From Pyxicephalus adspersus (taxonomy: Eukaryota > Chordata > Amphibia > Anura > Pyxicephalidae), in assembly GCF_032062135.1 (NCBI RefSeq), contig NC_092859.1, positions 71,157,861-71,221,860 of the forward strand: DNA of 64,000 nt, given 5' to 3'. The notes beneath the pieces were generated by a model, which searched no databases, had not been told where the DNA came from, and saw only the letters and a list, made by a program, of their open reading frames with translations. Each line of letters opens with the position of its first letter. The first letter of the stretch is position 1. Positions 45,341-57,484 of this stretch are shown here, in pieces. The position numbers were made by a program, and so were the translations under genes.

Positions 45341-45478
45341 CCATATGAGGCATTGTTCAGTGTAATTTATGACTATGGGTCTCAGGATTTCATGGTCCTT
45401 GGCAGCAGTCAGGGTACCATTAATTAACATGTGGAGGTCTGTGGGGCCCTCTGATATGCCCCTCCAGACTGTTGACGG
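45341..45478 (-). mobile_element. Tc1-type transposase (DDE core) fragment
   Basis: The minus strand reads TVWRGISEGPTDLHM, then INGTLTAAKDHEILRPIV and NYTEQCLIW. This is the pattern 'VMVWaGIS.dGRTDLyvi.nGTLTa.rYrdEILrPIV.pYa' of Tc1/mariner transposases between the first and second catalytic Asp. The frame decays on both sides (a stop separates the upstream part), so it is a fossil. Confidence 0.7.
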
Positions 45479-46279
45479 TCCTGGAACTGGTCATGCTTAA
45501 GGACTGTGACGTACTGTGTGGAGGAAATACCAGGAGGTGTGCCTTTACACAAGGAGGCCTTGGCTATAGGCCAAGGGCTACAACCCAGCAGCTAGACTGG
45601 TATCTGCATCTTTGTGTGAAGAGCACTGTCAGAACCCTACAAAAAGACCTCCAGCGGGCTATATTTGTGCATGTTTTTTACCAAAATGTCAGAAACTGCT
45701 TCCATGAGGTAGTAGCAAGATAAAGATTTGTGTACCTGGCTTTGAACATGCACCATAACTGTTTACAATATGATCCGTATGTTCAATTCAGGAAAAAATC
45801 CGGGAGAACACATCCTGTTGCGTTTAACACTTAATAGCAGTAGTTTTGTGATTAATAGTAAATATTAGATTTGGTAATACAAGCAGTGATTTGCTTTCCT
45901 GTTTAAGAAAGGGCTGTGCTGGCATTCTAGCCTGCAACTCATTCATCTATAGACTCCATCTGTTTAGAGCAGACAGGTTTCATCCTTTAATTAGACACTT
46001 TGTATTGCTTGACTCCCTTTAAATGATGGAAAATTGCTGTTTAAAGAGACTGGTTGTTTTTCCTTTATGCTTACACCAGTTCCAGTAATTCATCATTATA
46101 CTGAACTATTATAGTTCTTTCCAATGTAGCCATGCCTTATTCTTGTTGTTCTACATTCCTCTGTTGCTAGAAATGCATTGATTTATGTAAATAAAAACTG
46201 ACAAGTTTTTTTTTATTTTGTAAATGTAAGTGGTGCTGAAGCTTTTTTTCTCATCTTTGATATTGGGCAATAATAAATA

Positions 46280-47030
46280 TGTCATGTTCTTGGATATAAT
46301 ATTATAATAGTGTTGTAACACATACTGAGGTTGGTTTGCTAAGAGGTAAATGTTGTGTACACTAGCAAAGTGAATGTTGGTAAAACCAGTGAATCTGGAA
46401 TCTACATTTTACTGTAATGCAATGTAAATGTGCACATTGCTGTGTATTCCAAGTAAAAATGGGTTCCCTTTAGTTATTAGTAGTCACAATAACTGGAGTT
46501 CTATATTTTTGGCAAACATTTCAAATTAAGAACATACTCCATCATTTATATTCATACATGTGTTTTGTCACTTTAATGCAATAGCAATGGAGTTTGTCAA
46601 GGCAGAAGAAGAGTGTCCAAAACAACATGGGAGGTGTGAAAGCTAGGGAAACTACCTCATTCTAATTACGTTATTCATTTGCCATTGTTCTATGAACTGC
46701 AGAAGAGGTGGTGTAGAAATAAGTGTGAAGTGGCTGTAAAAGTATGTCCTAAAAGAAATTGTATTCTTTTCAGAAAATGTCCCGCTGAATAAAAACTTCT
46801 AAATATATCATGGTCTAGATTATTGAGCACCTTCATAGAAGTACCCTTCACTCATTTAGTAAGTCAATGTTAGGTGAGTGCTTTGGGTTACAATGCTCAA
46901 GCTCATGCTTTTTTGCCATGTGTACTGGCTGTTTAAAATAAACTCCACCTGAAAGAATGGCATGGTAATGTGGCCATATGTATAGAAAACAGCATTAAAA
47001 GTACTGGATGTTTTCAGTGCCCAAATGCAG
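46280..47030. other. No gene recognised
   Basis: Intergenic sequence, or the distal 3' flank of CSNK1A1. Nothing assignable. Confidence 0.3.
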
Positions 47031-47039
47031 CACTCTGTT

Positions 47040-47345
47040 CCTACCTTGGACGAGATTAAAGCCACATATACACACTCGATCAGCAGACGCCAACCACTGA
47101 ACCGCGGCTCTGGCCAGAGCTGCAAACCTTGTCCCCCCCGTATGGATTACAAGCTTGGGGCGGTGGGTGGGTTGTGTCTCTGGATCTGCATTGGGAGAGT
47201 AGGTGGGTTCTGGCGTCATAACATTACTGGAGGAAGTTTCCTCCCCTTTGAATGAAACACGGCTCCCCACGCATGCGCAATCCGGAGTCCGTAAAATTAG
47301 TGGTCCGTGACAGCTAAAAGTTTGGCTATCACTGCATTTGATAGT
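47040..47345. repeat. hAT-like repeat fragment
   Basis: GC-richer block that ends GTCCGTAAAATTAGTGGTCCGTGACAGCTAAAAG..GCTATCACTG, a hAT-type CACTG terminus. The same AGTGGTCCGTGA word is at 131-143, and a related start, CAGTGGTCACCAACTAGTGG, is at 63364. The left end is not found. Confidence 0.45.
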
Positions 47346-48039
47346 CGTCACCCAAGATAAACTTTCATTCAAAATTTAAGATCTAGCAAGCATATAGCTG
47401 TGCCCTGACATAGTTTAGATATCTGGCGCGTTCGATCACTAAACAACTGACCAGGCACAGCCTCTGTCATTTCCTAGGGGGAGGATGCAGCATGGTGCCT
47501 CCGACCTCTCCATATAACTGAGTAGAGCTCTCCAACAACAAAAAATGTTGTGTGTAGAAGCCTTCAGTCTTTCTTCAGCTTCTTTGTAATAAAGAAGTAA
47601 TATCAATTAATGTAATAAAGTCCCTATTAAGAATTTAGTGATTTAGCAAACCAACATTTATCTAAACTTAAAAAGGCTCTGGAGGATTAACTTTCATAAT
47701 GTAGCCAGTTGCTTGGCATTGAACACTCTGCTTGAGCAATGTTTACTCACCATGGTGCATAAGCAATGTGCTTATCTGTTTTACAGTGTGTGTCATGGTA
47801 ACATACGTTATCCAGTGTGGCTTCAGTGCAAAAGTTCACAAAAGCAGCAATATCCCCAGTTTTTCATCTATAACAGATACAAATAAGTTTCTCTGGAGTA
47901 TTAGATAAGAGAAATGTAAAACGCATCAATAAATACCATGTAGGCTGAACTCCTAAAAGTGGTAACACTTAGGAAAAAGACATTTAGGACTGTGCTTTTC
48001 TTTTAAATCACTCCACAGCTCTTGTCCCACCTTTATTTC

Positions 48040-48475
48040 TGACTTGATAAACAAATACACCTCCTTGTACCATCTCTGCACCTCCAATGACCTACTAATG
48101 ACTTCTTCGCTTATAACCTCTTCCCATGCACAGCTCCAAAACTTCTCAAGAGCTGCCTCTACTCTTTAGAACTCCCTTTCCTGTCCTATTCTGCTTGCTC
48201 CTACTTTCTGCACATTTAAATAAACACTTAAACCCAACCTTTTCAAACTTGCCTACCCATCTTCTTCTGTCACTTAACCCATCACTAATTAGCCACCATG
48301 ACCCTCCTCCCATTGTATACTACTCTCCCCCATCTCTTATAATATAAGCTCTTATGGGCAGGGTCCTTCCCTCCTCCCATATCATTTTTCATATCTGTCT
48401 CCTATTTGTAACCCCTTTTTTTATTATACAGAGCTGCATAATATTTTGGTGCTTTAAAAATAAAGTTTATTCACA
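48040..48475 (+). mobile_element. L2/CR1-type LINE 3' end, copy A
   Basis: Parallel to 58390-58825: CTCCAATGACCTACTAATGAC, then a broken frame reading RTPFPVLF and LLLLSAHLNKHLNPTFSNLP, then a UTR with TAAGCTCTTATGGGCAGGGTCC. The tail is ACAGAGCTGCATAATATTTTGG. Stops break the coding part. 5'-truncated. Confidence 0.75.
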
Positions 48476-48479
48476 ATAT

Positions 48480-51400
48480 ATTACTTGCATTCTTTTGGAT
48501 AAAAAACCAGAGCCAATAACAAAATCAAGGGTTTAGAGTGAAGATTTCAAAATGCATACAGTGTACAGAATGTGTCCAACTTGGCCTAATGCAAGACGGT
48601 GACATTTGCATATTCATTTCATTTTATTAAACAGATCTAAAAAATAAACATATTTTCCAAATGAAATGAGATTTTGTAATATAGAATTGCTAATCCGATT
48701 GTGTTTTGGGTTATAACTTTTTTTTCTGTGCACATGAAAAGTGGTTTTAATTTCCTTTTGTCAAAACAGAAACATTACACTTTTCCTTCTTTTTGGTACA
48801 GATGCTCATCACACATCAGTATGTTCTGACTAGCTGACTGTCAGCAAAATTTAGAGTACATTGACTATGGAAGTACTGCTGGGTGGAAAAAGACTAGCTA
48901 GGGGGATTTAGCAATCGCTAAAAACATTCTCCATATTTCATGTCGTTTTTAACAGCTTCATTTTTCTGGTGTACACTTATTACAGAGGAATGTCAGTATA
49001 TAGGTAATACTACCATAATCTGATTGTTATACGTTGTATATGGCCTTCATTGGTTGATAAATAGACTTTGCAATGACACATCTTTTTAGTTTATTCTGGG
49101 TTTTTGGCTTACTTTATGACATTGCTTTGTTCTGAGAAATAAAATCAACATTACGGAACAAAATAAATGTAATGTAGGTGCGGCTGTACACAGAGATACA
49201 GGTGACACACAATATATTTACTAGGAAGATCTAAATCTTTTGTGAATAATAAATAAACGTAAAGAAAGAGGGCTTTGTCTGAAGAGCAGAATGAGTGTCT
49301 GTCACATAATGCAGACCATGTGTGCCAACTCCTTGCTGGCAGCTGATAGGAACTAACTTGTTATTGTCCTTGTATGACCTTGACGGGCCACAAGTTCACG
49401 TCTACAGCACAGGAGAGAATACTGCACTGGTTCTAAAGCAGCATTTTGCAGAACACTTAGGAAGGGATGCAGTTTAAGTAGATGATACAATCATATTCTG
49501 ATGTTTTTTCTAAATTCCCATGTAATTTGCAGTGCTGATTATTATTGTGACTAAGCAGCACTGGCGTTCTAGACTACATTTTTAAAAAGTTCACTGTCTG
49601 CATGAAGGTTTTATCTTTACCAACAGTTGGCTGTATTTTGTTCCAAAGTCCAAAAATATAAAGTCAATTGACTGCTATCTGTCACTATACATCATTCAAT
49701 AAGCTCTGCATAGTATGGTGAAAAATGTTGCTACATAAATGATTCAAGTAAATACAATACACACTAAGCAGTAACTAATTAATAATTAACTAATTAATAA
49801 TAACTAGTAATTAATATTCAAATGCAAGGTGCATTTAATATAATTTTAACCTGTTTTCTCAAAGCAATGTTGTTGTGACAAGTCTAGTTTCCCATTCTGA
49901 ATCTTGAAGCACCAGGCTTTTGTGTGCATATCCACCAAGTCCATCACTGCTAGAAGTTGTCATGTCTTCTTGGTTCCCTGATTTTCTTCCCTTCCTAAAG
50001 CAACCCTTAGACAAATAGTGGCATTGTGAGGCAGGTGGGGTACTACCGTTCCAAAATTGTATCACGAAATGGCTATAGAATTAAAAGTAATCCCATGTCA
50101 TTGTCAGTTCAAGCACTCTTCTTTGTTACACTGGTTTACCCTTTCAGTCAGTAACTTATTTACATACAGTTTTGGCCTGCTTTGCTGGGTATTTGCTGTG
50201 TATTTTAAGTCACAGGCTGCCAGATGTTTTTTTTTTTAATCATTTATTTATTTTTTTCTTTGTGCTGTTTGCAGTCTAACCTTATGGTGTAATGTTGCCT
50301 AATTTTAGTTTCTTGGTTTGAGTTTTGTTAAGCTGCAGATTTATTATTCAGCTTGATAGATAGTTTTTTACACATTGGTTTCATAGTTTTTCAATAAAAG
50401 TTTAAACTTATTCACTGAAAATGTATGGGTTTAGTGTACTTATGGGGTGTACAATGCCATGTGACTCATCCAGCAGAAGAGAATGGTGCATGCTCTGGCA
50501 CCAGAACCACTCATTATTACTTTCCATTATTAAACCCTTCAATCCTTGTTCAATTCCTTGAAAACTGTTGTTTTCAGCTAGTGGATCAGGTCTGATTTAT
50601 ACTATTTGTGGCCAGCTTTACAATCTGTTTAGGTTTAGCAAAGTGTTTCTCAGTTAATCCTATACTTTATTCAGGAACCATACCAAAACAAATATCAGAA
50701 AATAACAAATGGGTTCCTGCTGTGGCAGCACACCACCCTTCAAACTTCAATGACAACTCAGCCTAGCATTTGTTGTCTACTTTAAAATGTATGAAAAGGT
50801 AAAATTTAGTGTATGTAAAGGATTTTAATAATACATTATGTCTCACACTCTGTCTGTACCGTTTCCAACATTTTCCCATTCCTTGATAGACATCCATTCA
50901 CCTCCTATACCAACCTATATCATTCGGAATAAAAGTGGGAGTAAATTCAAACTTCTGAGTTGCCACCAAAATAGTCGTAGAGAGAAAATTTTGAAAACTT
51001 GTTCCAGTAACTGTTATCCAAAAAGGTATTCTTACTGCTTGTTTCTTTTGCTTCCCGTTGAGCCTACAGGATAGAAAGAGGAGGAAAAATGTTCTAATGG
51101 AACAGAGATGGCCAAGAAGTCTGAACATGGTTTATTTAATTTCCTGCTCTATCTTAAAAAAAAAAAAAAAAAGTTTTAAGGTGTAGATATACTTACCAAC
51201 ATCCCAGGATAGAAATATTTCTTCTTGATACTACAAGCAGGGCCATCATCAAGGTGGGGGGAAAGGTACTTTTGTACCAGGGCCTGATTAGGTGCAAGGT
51301 GCATTTTTGCAAGGTTGGAACTTTTAGACATTGGGAGGGGGGCCGGAAGTTGTGATGGTAGGCCTGACTATAAGAATATAGTTTTGTAGGTAGAAGAAGG

Positions 51401-52830
51401 AACATTGGGTAAGCAGATCACTAGGTAAAATTCCTTCGAGAAGCACATAGTTACAAGGTCAAGTTCAACAGATTGAAACACATACGTGCAGTGCTTGCCA
51501 ATAAGTTAAGTAAGTTCCCAAAACACTGAATACTTTATAAATATAGACAAATATTTGTCATTATCTTTTCCTTCTCTGTTTTGTAAAAGTTTGACTTTAA
51601 AACTAATGATGTCAAAATGCAATAACCTCAAATTGCTATAAAATGTACATATTGACCGCTAAAAAAAACAAAGTATCCTGGTATGACGAAAAAAGAAAAT
51701 ACTATCCATAGAAAAGTTTTCTCTTGCTTTTCTTTACAAAAAAGAAAAATAACTCCAGGTTTAAGGTATAGTCACTGGTCAGCAGAATTTTCTGTGGAGG
51801 TTTTCATACACTGCCAAAAGCCATATACAAAAAAAAGGTAGTGCTGGATTTTTGTGAAATATGGTGAAACATAATTTGTAGTATTGTGATACTTTACACT
51901 TATATATTAATATATACAAGCAGCCAACTTTGCACTCAACTGATCAGTGAGATTGACTTTTAATTTTGTATATGCCTCATCGGAAGTCCAAAAACATGGC
52001 ATATGAGCATACCTTTTTTTTGCTCTGAATATGGGGTAGGTCAAGATGAAACACAGGACAGCCTGTTGTTCCTGATATGATTTGTGCAAAAGGTTCTATA
52101 CTATTTGTGTACTAATCCGATCAATAATTATCCACAAAATAAAAAATAATGAGACTTATGATCAGTCTGCTGTTTAATCCACTTCAGATCTGATTAAAAG
52201 TGAATATCTGTCGTGTGTACTAGGCTTTACTGTGCAACTTTACATAAACATAGCCTTTCAGAGGCCAACTGCATCTCATTAAACACCTACGGCAAGCTGT
52301 GGGAAAATAAAATAATTTGACTTAAAGCAGTGTATTAAAAGAAAGAATTGACTTTCATGGGCATAAGTTGTGTTATAAGGGTTTAGGTTTGTATAGCTCT
52401 TAACATAGACACAGAAACGATTACTGTAACCACAATACAGACACAGCATGGCTTCTTTCCTTCGTTAATGTTAGTTTTAGAAGAACCATAATGTTTTACT
52501 GATGTTGGAGCTAGTCAGTGAAAGATCAAAGTCTGCTTCTTCCCAGCATTTCCTGAAACCCTGTCATCACTGCAAACTGGTATAAGGAAGGAGAACATCC
52601 TCCCTTCCAAGGTCCCCACCCCCATCAACAGTGCAAGCTACAGCTGTTATGGCACAGCTAGGGAGACCAAAAAGCTGATATGAACAATTAATATTTCCTG
52701 GAAGGGGAACTATTTAGTAAGTTTTATATAGAATACAAAATGTCTAGGAGATTTTCATTATTCATCATAATGTACTCAATTCTGGATATATTAAAGGGGA
52801 ACAATAAAAATATTAAATGGCAATAAAAAT
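48480..52830. other. No confident gene (4.3 kb)
   Basis: AT-rich intergenic sequence with low-complexity TAATTAA repeats (49766-49818), an A-run (51152-51170) and, at 52116-52232, the end of a MITE (GTGTGTACTAGGCTTT, resembling the TIR at 23525-23545). It also contains the unidentified minus-strand ORF 49859-50065. Confidence 0.35.
49859..50065 (-). other. Unidentified minus-strand ORF with coding-like C-terminus
   Basis: 68 codons ending at a TGA just left of 49861. The C-terminal half is hydrophilic and compositionally protein-like (RKSGNQEDMTTSSSDGLGGY, then HKSLVLQDSEWETRL). I do not recognise a family. No clear splice acceptor precedes it and no partner exons are seen. It could be the last exon of an unknown gene, part of a retroelement, or chance. 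Confidence 0.2.
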
Positions 52831-52839
52831 ACAATTGCT

Positions 52840-54215
52840 CAGGAGAAGCAGGTAGTACAACAACTGACTGTTAAATCCTTTGTTAATAGCTTGACCAAGA
52901 AGCCCATTGCACAGGCTGCTGTAATGTCTTTACACCCATTTACAGAAAAGGAAGTTTTCACATACCACCAGATTCGTTCATATGTTTCTGCAATATTGCG
53001 AAGGCTCTCGGATAGGGATTGGTTTAACCCACTAGACAAAATGTTGTTAAGGCCGAATCGAAATAAGAGAGCAAAAGCCGAAGTCTGTGCTAACTATAAA
53101 CCAATTTTGAATTATGAAGAAAGGCATACAGGTTTAATTAGATGGAGTACTTACCTTCCGTCTAGAACCCCAACAGAAATTTTGGGCCTGATTTATTAAA
53201 GCTCTTCAAGAGCATACACTTTCATCAGTAAAGCTGGGTGATCCAGCAAACCTGGAATGGATTTCTTCAATGTAATTTGCTAGCAAATGCTTTGAATCCT
53301 GGACCAGATCCATCCCAGGTTTGTTGGATCATCCAGCTTCACTGGTGAAAGTGTATGCTCTCCAGCCTCGGAGAGCTTTAATAAATCAGGGCCTTTATCT
53401 GACTATCGTAAAGCCTGGAGGGCGATTACCTCCTCCATTTCCAGAGAGATGGTATTTACATTTTTTCATGGAGCATATGTTTCCTCCCAAAGCTCCTTTC
53501 AAATGGGTCTAAGTGAGTCCCCCAAATGTTTGAAATTTGGTGCGACTGAAGCGGATTCATACCACATGTTTTGGGGCTGTCCTCTTATCAAAAGATTTTG
53601 GAGGCTAGTAGTGCAGTTTGCATTGAGACATCTGGTAATGTTCCTTCCACTATCCCCAACATGGGCTTTGTTTTGATTTTTAGCCAGGGGATGTGGTAGA
53701 CTCCTCATGATTATATCAATGGTAGCTAAGAAGGCGATATTGCATAAGTGGATAAGCCCTGACCCTTCTACCCTGAGCCTATTTTTAGAAAAACTTAGAT
53801 TTGTTTTCCAAATGGTCTGGGTAGAAGCCGCAATCAGCAAAGATTTAAAAGTACAATCCTTTTTTGAACTGTGGGAATCATATATAACTATATTACCACT
53901 GGAAACTAGGCAACCTATAATATCAACATTTGACCAAACTTCTTGGTACGTTTACAGGGTATTATATAATGAGCCGCCTGTTGTTCTGTAACAGAATTTG
54001 CAAACAGTCATGACTGTATCAAATAATTTCTTTATTTTCTTCAATCATTCGAATGTATACAAAAATTGCTAAGCAATGTTGAGTATACTACTGTACCTTT
54101 GAACTGTCTATCCATTGGTTTTATATTTTATTGTTAACTTTTTTTGTTGCACTGAAACTGATTGTTTGTTAATTTCTCTGTTAAAAAATAATAAAATAAA
54201 TAAAAGAAAAAATAC
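52840..54215 (+). mobile_element. Tx1/L1-type LINE, 3' part of ORF2, split by a MITE
   Basis: The + strand carries the ORF2 C-terminal region in pieces: FTYHQIRSYVSAIL near 52950, LIRWSTYLP near 53135, then after a MITE DYRKAWRAITSSISREMVF near 53400, and a zinc-knuckle-like block KFGATEADSYHMFWGC, then PLIKRFWRLV (53535-53612), typical of L1/Tx1 ORF2 ends. It continues as AKKAILHKWISPDPSTLSLF (53722-53780). It ends with an A/T-rich tail near 54190. Frameshifts and a TGA after ALF (about 53673) show it is dead. Confidence 0.8.
53184..53394. mobile_element. Palindromic MITE inserted in the LINE
   Basis: GGGCCTGATTTATTAAAGCTC on the left and its near-perfect inverse GAGCTTTAATAAATCAGGGCC on the right. 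Inner arms also mirror (ACTTTCATCAGTAAAGCTGG / CCAGCTTCACTGGTGAAAGT and CCAGCAAACCTGGAATGGAT / ATCCATCCCAGGTTTGTTGG), so nearly the whole 211 bp is a hairpin. It interrupts the LINE reading frame, which resumes after it. A related copy is at 40752-40944. Confidence 0.9.
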
Positions 54216-54559
54216 AATTATTGTATAAAACATATTCTTTATAGCACAACTGTTTTTTAATTACTTTTCATAGGTACCTGCAAACACCCAAGGACAGATA
54301 TGTATAGATCCATTGACTGCCCTTTTCACCAAGACTGGGCATTACACTGCAATTAAAATTTAACCCCAGATTGATTTATATAAAGCCATGCAAACACAAC
54401 ATCCCCTGAAATACAAGAAATAGTTGGTTTCACATATACATTAGTATGAGGGAAGCCCTGGAGCCAACATTATGGCAAATCTTATTCTGGGTGGCCTACC
54501 CTAGTAGTGAATGTATACACATCTTACACATTGAGCATATCTACAATAGGCACATTTTT

Positions 54560-54795
54560 TTTATCATTCATGGTAATACATGGCCTGCAGTATGTTGTGC
54601 TGCCACTCCTATACACGGACACAACAACAAACATAAATTTTAGGGTATTTCAAATTCACAGGTACATTGTAGTGTGCTGCATTAAGATAAAAAATGTGCA
54701 ATTAATTTAATGACAATTAAAATATGCATTCCGGTGCAGTAGTAACGCAAATAAAATGATGTTCTTTCCTTTTTAATGGTGGTGTTACTGCATAC
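54560..54795. repeat. Dispersed repeat, copy 1 of 2
   Basis: Direct copy of 56345-56565. Shared words in the same order: GGTAATACATGGCCTGCAGT / CGTAATACACGGACTGCAGT, then ATGAATTTTAGGGTATTTCA-like, TGTAGTGTGCTGCATAAAG-like, ATATGCATTCYGGTGCAG, then TTTTAATGGT. Type unknown. Confidence 0.75.
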
Positions 54796-54879
54796 ATTAG
54801 TTCAATAAAAAGAAATGGTAGTTTTTAATGGTAGTCATGCCAATCAACTCTCCTAAATAAGCTGGATAGGATCGGTTAA

Positions 54880-55100
54880 GCTATATACACATGTCCAATG
54901 GTACTTGGCCGGTAATCAGCTCAGAGCCTATATCGGACGAGAATCTACTGTGTGTACAGTGCCCATCACCTGAACGACTGTCCCGGCGGACCCACGGACG
55001 ATGGAGGACGAACGTTCCTAATGCAAGGGAAAGAGGAGAGCGCACAGCGGGGTGCCGCTCCGTCGTTCTCCCTCTTCCCTCTCCATAGAGCAGGATTAGT
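54880..55100. repeat. MITE related to 55625-55925, partial and inverted
   Basis: TATACACATGTCCAATGG ... CGGTAATCAGCTCAGAGCC ... CGTCGTTCTCCC resembles the reverse complement of the neighbouring element, including the 'ATCAGCCCAGAGCCGATTATC' and 'GGACGATG' segments. GC-rich with retained CpGs. Confidence 0.6.
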
Positions 55101-55621
55101 GACTCAAAAAAAGTACTGCCATAGTACAGGCATTTATAGATGTTCAGCAATGGCAGCTCCCCTTTTCTTAAAAAAATGTTAACTTAAACCCAGGGTGGTT
55201 CTAATATTGACTGATGTATTTAGCAAGATGACTACATCTGTGACCACATTGCTTTGAAATGTTTGGGAGTCATGAGAGCCAGCTGTGTCTATATACATCT
55301 CCCTTCACTGAATCATTCTAACATATGAAGTAAAGGGAGGAAAGCTATCTGTTCATGGCAGCAAAGTGGGTTCAGATTCCATACTAGCTTATTTATAACT
55401 AAGAGGTGGCCATCCATTTTCCATCAGTGCAGGTGTATGGTAAAATATTAGAACCACAAACCCTAGTAATGTACCACAAATCTGTGTTGTATTTTTTGTA
55501 TATGCTACATCTGTTTGTCTTTTTGACTCTTGAAAAACACATAATTGCTGGCTCATCTACCTTTTGTTTTGTACTTCCATTAGGATCACTTCAGACATCT
55601 TTGGTTGTACAACAAATTCAG

Positions 55622-55925
55622 TAAGGCTAAGGACACACATGCAATAATTGTCTTTGGAAAGGATGTTTCACGATCCTTTCCAACGACTGTGTGGTGCATG
55701 AACGATTGCTGTACATACAGCACCGTTCTGCTCCATGGAGAGGGATCGGCACCGCACTGCACTCTTTCCTTCACTTGCATTATGATTGTTCGTCGTCCAT
55801 TGTCCGTGGATCCATCAGGATGGTCGTTCGGACGATGAGCGTTGTATACATGTCAGATTCTGGTCCGATATCAGCCCAGAGCCGATTATCAGAAAAGAAC
55901 CATTGCACATGTGTAGTAGCCTAAG
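55622..55925. mobile_element. Palindromic CG-rich MITE
   Basis: Begins AGGCTAAGGACACACATGC and ends GCACATGTGTAGTAGCCT, inverted termini of about 18 bp. The interior is rich in CGATC, CGTTCG and GGACGATG words, resembling the 23151-23545 family in style. The ORFs on both strands are by-products. Confidence 0.75.
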
Positions 55926-56339
55926 GATAAGGGGTACTGTGAAATAATCCTTACCATTCAGTTTCTTGGCTAGATGCCATAAATACTCTTCTGCCTCCAA
56001 GGCATGGTCACCAAACTGTAGCATTTACAGCAATGGCCTTGTTCACTGCAATAAATATACCAGCTGTCTGTCAGCCTTCAATCTGCTATAGTCAGTAATA
56101 AAAAGTTTGCACAATCAGGGACGTATCTGTCATTTTAAAGACTGTTCCTAAATGTTACAGACATCTGGTCAATCTAAGCAATACAGGTGAGTGTTCAAGG
56201 TGAGCTATATGCATAGTTTATTACAGAGCAATAGAACAAAGCTGACAGTATTCTTTGCATTGTTCTTTCAATGGAATTTGTTCACAGCAGTCCTTGGATT
56301 TAGTGATTTAACTTTTGCATATGGTGGTTAGAATTTATG

Positions 56340-56565
56340 ATATCATTCGTAATACACGGACTGCAGTGTGTTTTGCAGCAACTCCGATACACAGGTCACA
56401 ACAATTAACATGAATTTTAGGGTATTTCACCTGACTATTGTATTGTAGTGTGCTGCATAAAGATAAAGATAAAAAATCGTTTGTCAATTAAATATATGCA
56501 TTCTGGTGCAGGAGTAACCCATATAAAATTTCTTTTTTAATGGTTGTACTATTTTACAGCTGTGT
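56340..56565. repeat. Dispersed repeat, copy 2 of 2
   Basis: See the copy at 54560-54795. The 1.8-kb spacing and identical orientation could reflect a local duplication or two insertions of one family. Confidence 0.7.
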
Positions 56566-57484
56566 ATGTTGTGTATTGTGTTGTGACATTGGTGTAAGTC
56601 TTTTGTAATGCTGGTCTTTATCCAACTAACATACTGAGATCATTTTGCTAGGGCAGTAATAATTTTTAGACTGCCATAGATGGGGGGCTCAGTGTGGCAG
56701 GGAAAGGAGATGTTGTGCAGAGCAGAGAATGAACAGGGTCAGGCCTGCAATGCAGTGGTAATGTGATCAGTCCAGCATTAGAGAATCCATTCCCTTCCCC
56801 CATGCACACAGTCTTGATGTCATCATTCATATACACAGGTGAAAGAAGAAGTCTTCAGTTTAAGCTGATACAGCTAAGCATTCCCTTGCAGGCAAATTCA
56901 AGCCCCACCCTAAGGGAAATGTGAGCATCTACCTGTAGAGCAGGTTTAGAAGAACGCTACTGAAGAAGCAGCCATTAACCTTTATTTTGCCAGCAGGAAA
57001 CATTAACTCTTTAGTTACTTCTCGGCACAGATTCTACATTCAAATATAAAGAATAAACCATTCATAGTTGCTTGCAGCTTGATAATGGATCAGATTTCTT
57101 GATTTCCTCATGTGCATACACCCTACGTATGCATACAAAAACAGATTGCAGCCGCTTTTTCTTTAGCTCAATTTCTAACAAGTTCTTCAAGCATTTAAAA
57201 TGCTGTTACTTTTTAAAATAACATTAAATTTAGTAACATATCATGCTTTGACCGGAACGTTGGAGAGTAGACTAAAGTATCCAGGGATTGGTAAATATAT
57301 TATAAAAAATCATTCCTAATAATCAGTTTTACTGACCATCTAATGAATCTTTAAAGCTGGAATTTTTCACTCCTTTTATATAGTGCCAACTAACATTTGG
57401 TCATCAATATCATTAAAATAAGCATAACACATATGTGCAGTCTCCATATCAGGAGATTGCACATATGACTGGGTATTACATTTT
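56566..57484. other. No gene recognised
   Basis: Intergenic, without recognisable exons or bounded repeats. Confidence 0.3.

Larger units (their letters stand above)
41667..46277 (+). other. CSNK1A1: CSNK1A1 3' UTR with several possible poly(A) signals (extent uncertain)
   Basis: Starts after the stop. Candidate AATAAA signals are at 42540-42545, 42570-42575, 43935-43940, 44190-44195 and 46272-46277. The T-run at 42182-42210 and the 456-N gap fall inside. Because a Tc1 transposase fragment sits at 45341-45478, the genuine UTR more likely ends before about 44.2 kb. Which signal is used cannot be settled from sequence. Confidence 0.5.

Noticed and set aside
46491..46497. miR-145 seed match (AACTGGA) downstream of CSNK1A1
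   Set aside because: A 7-base match is expected by chance and lies beyond the last candidate poly(A) signal seen, so an autoregulatory link is not supported.
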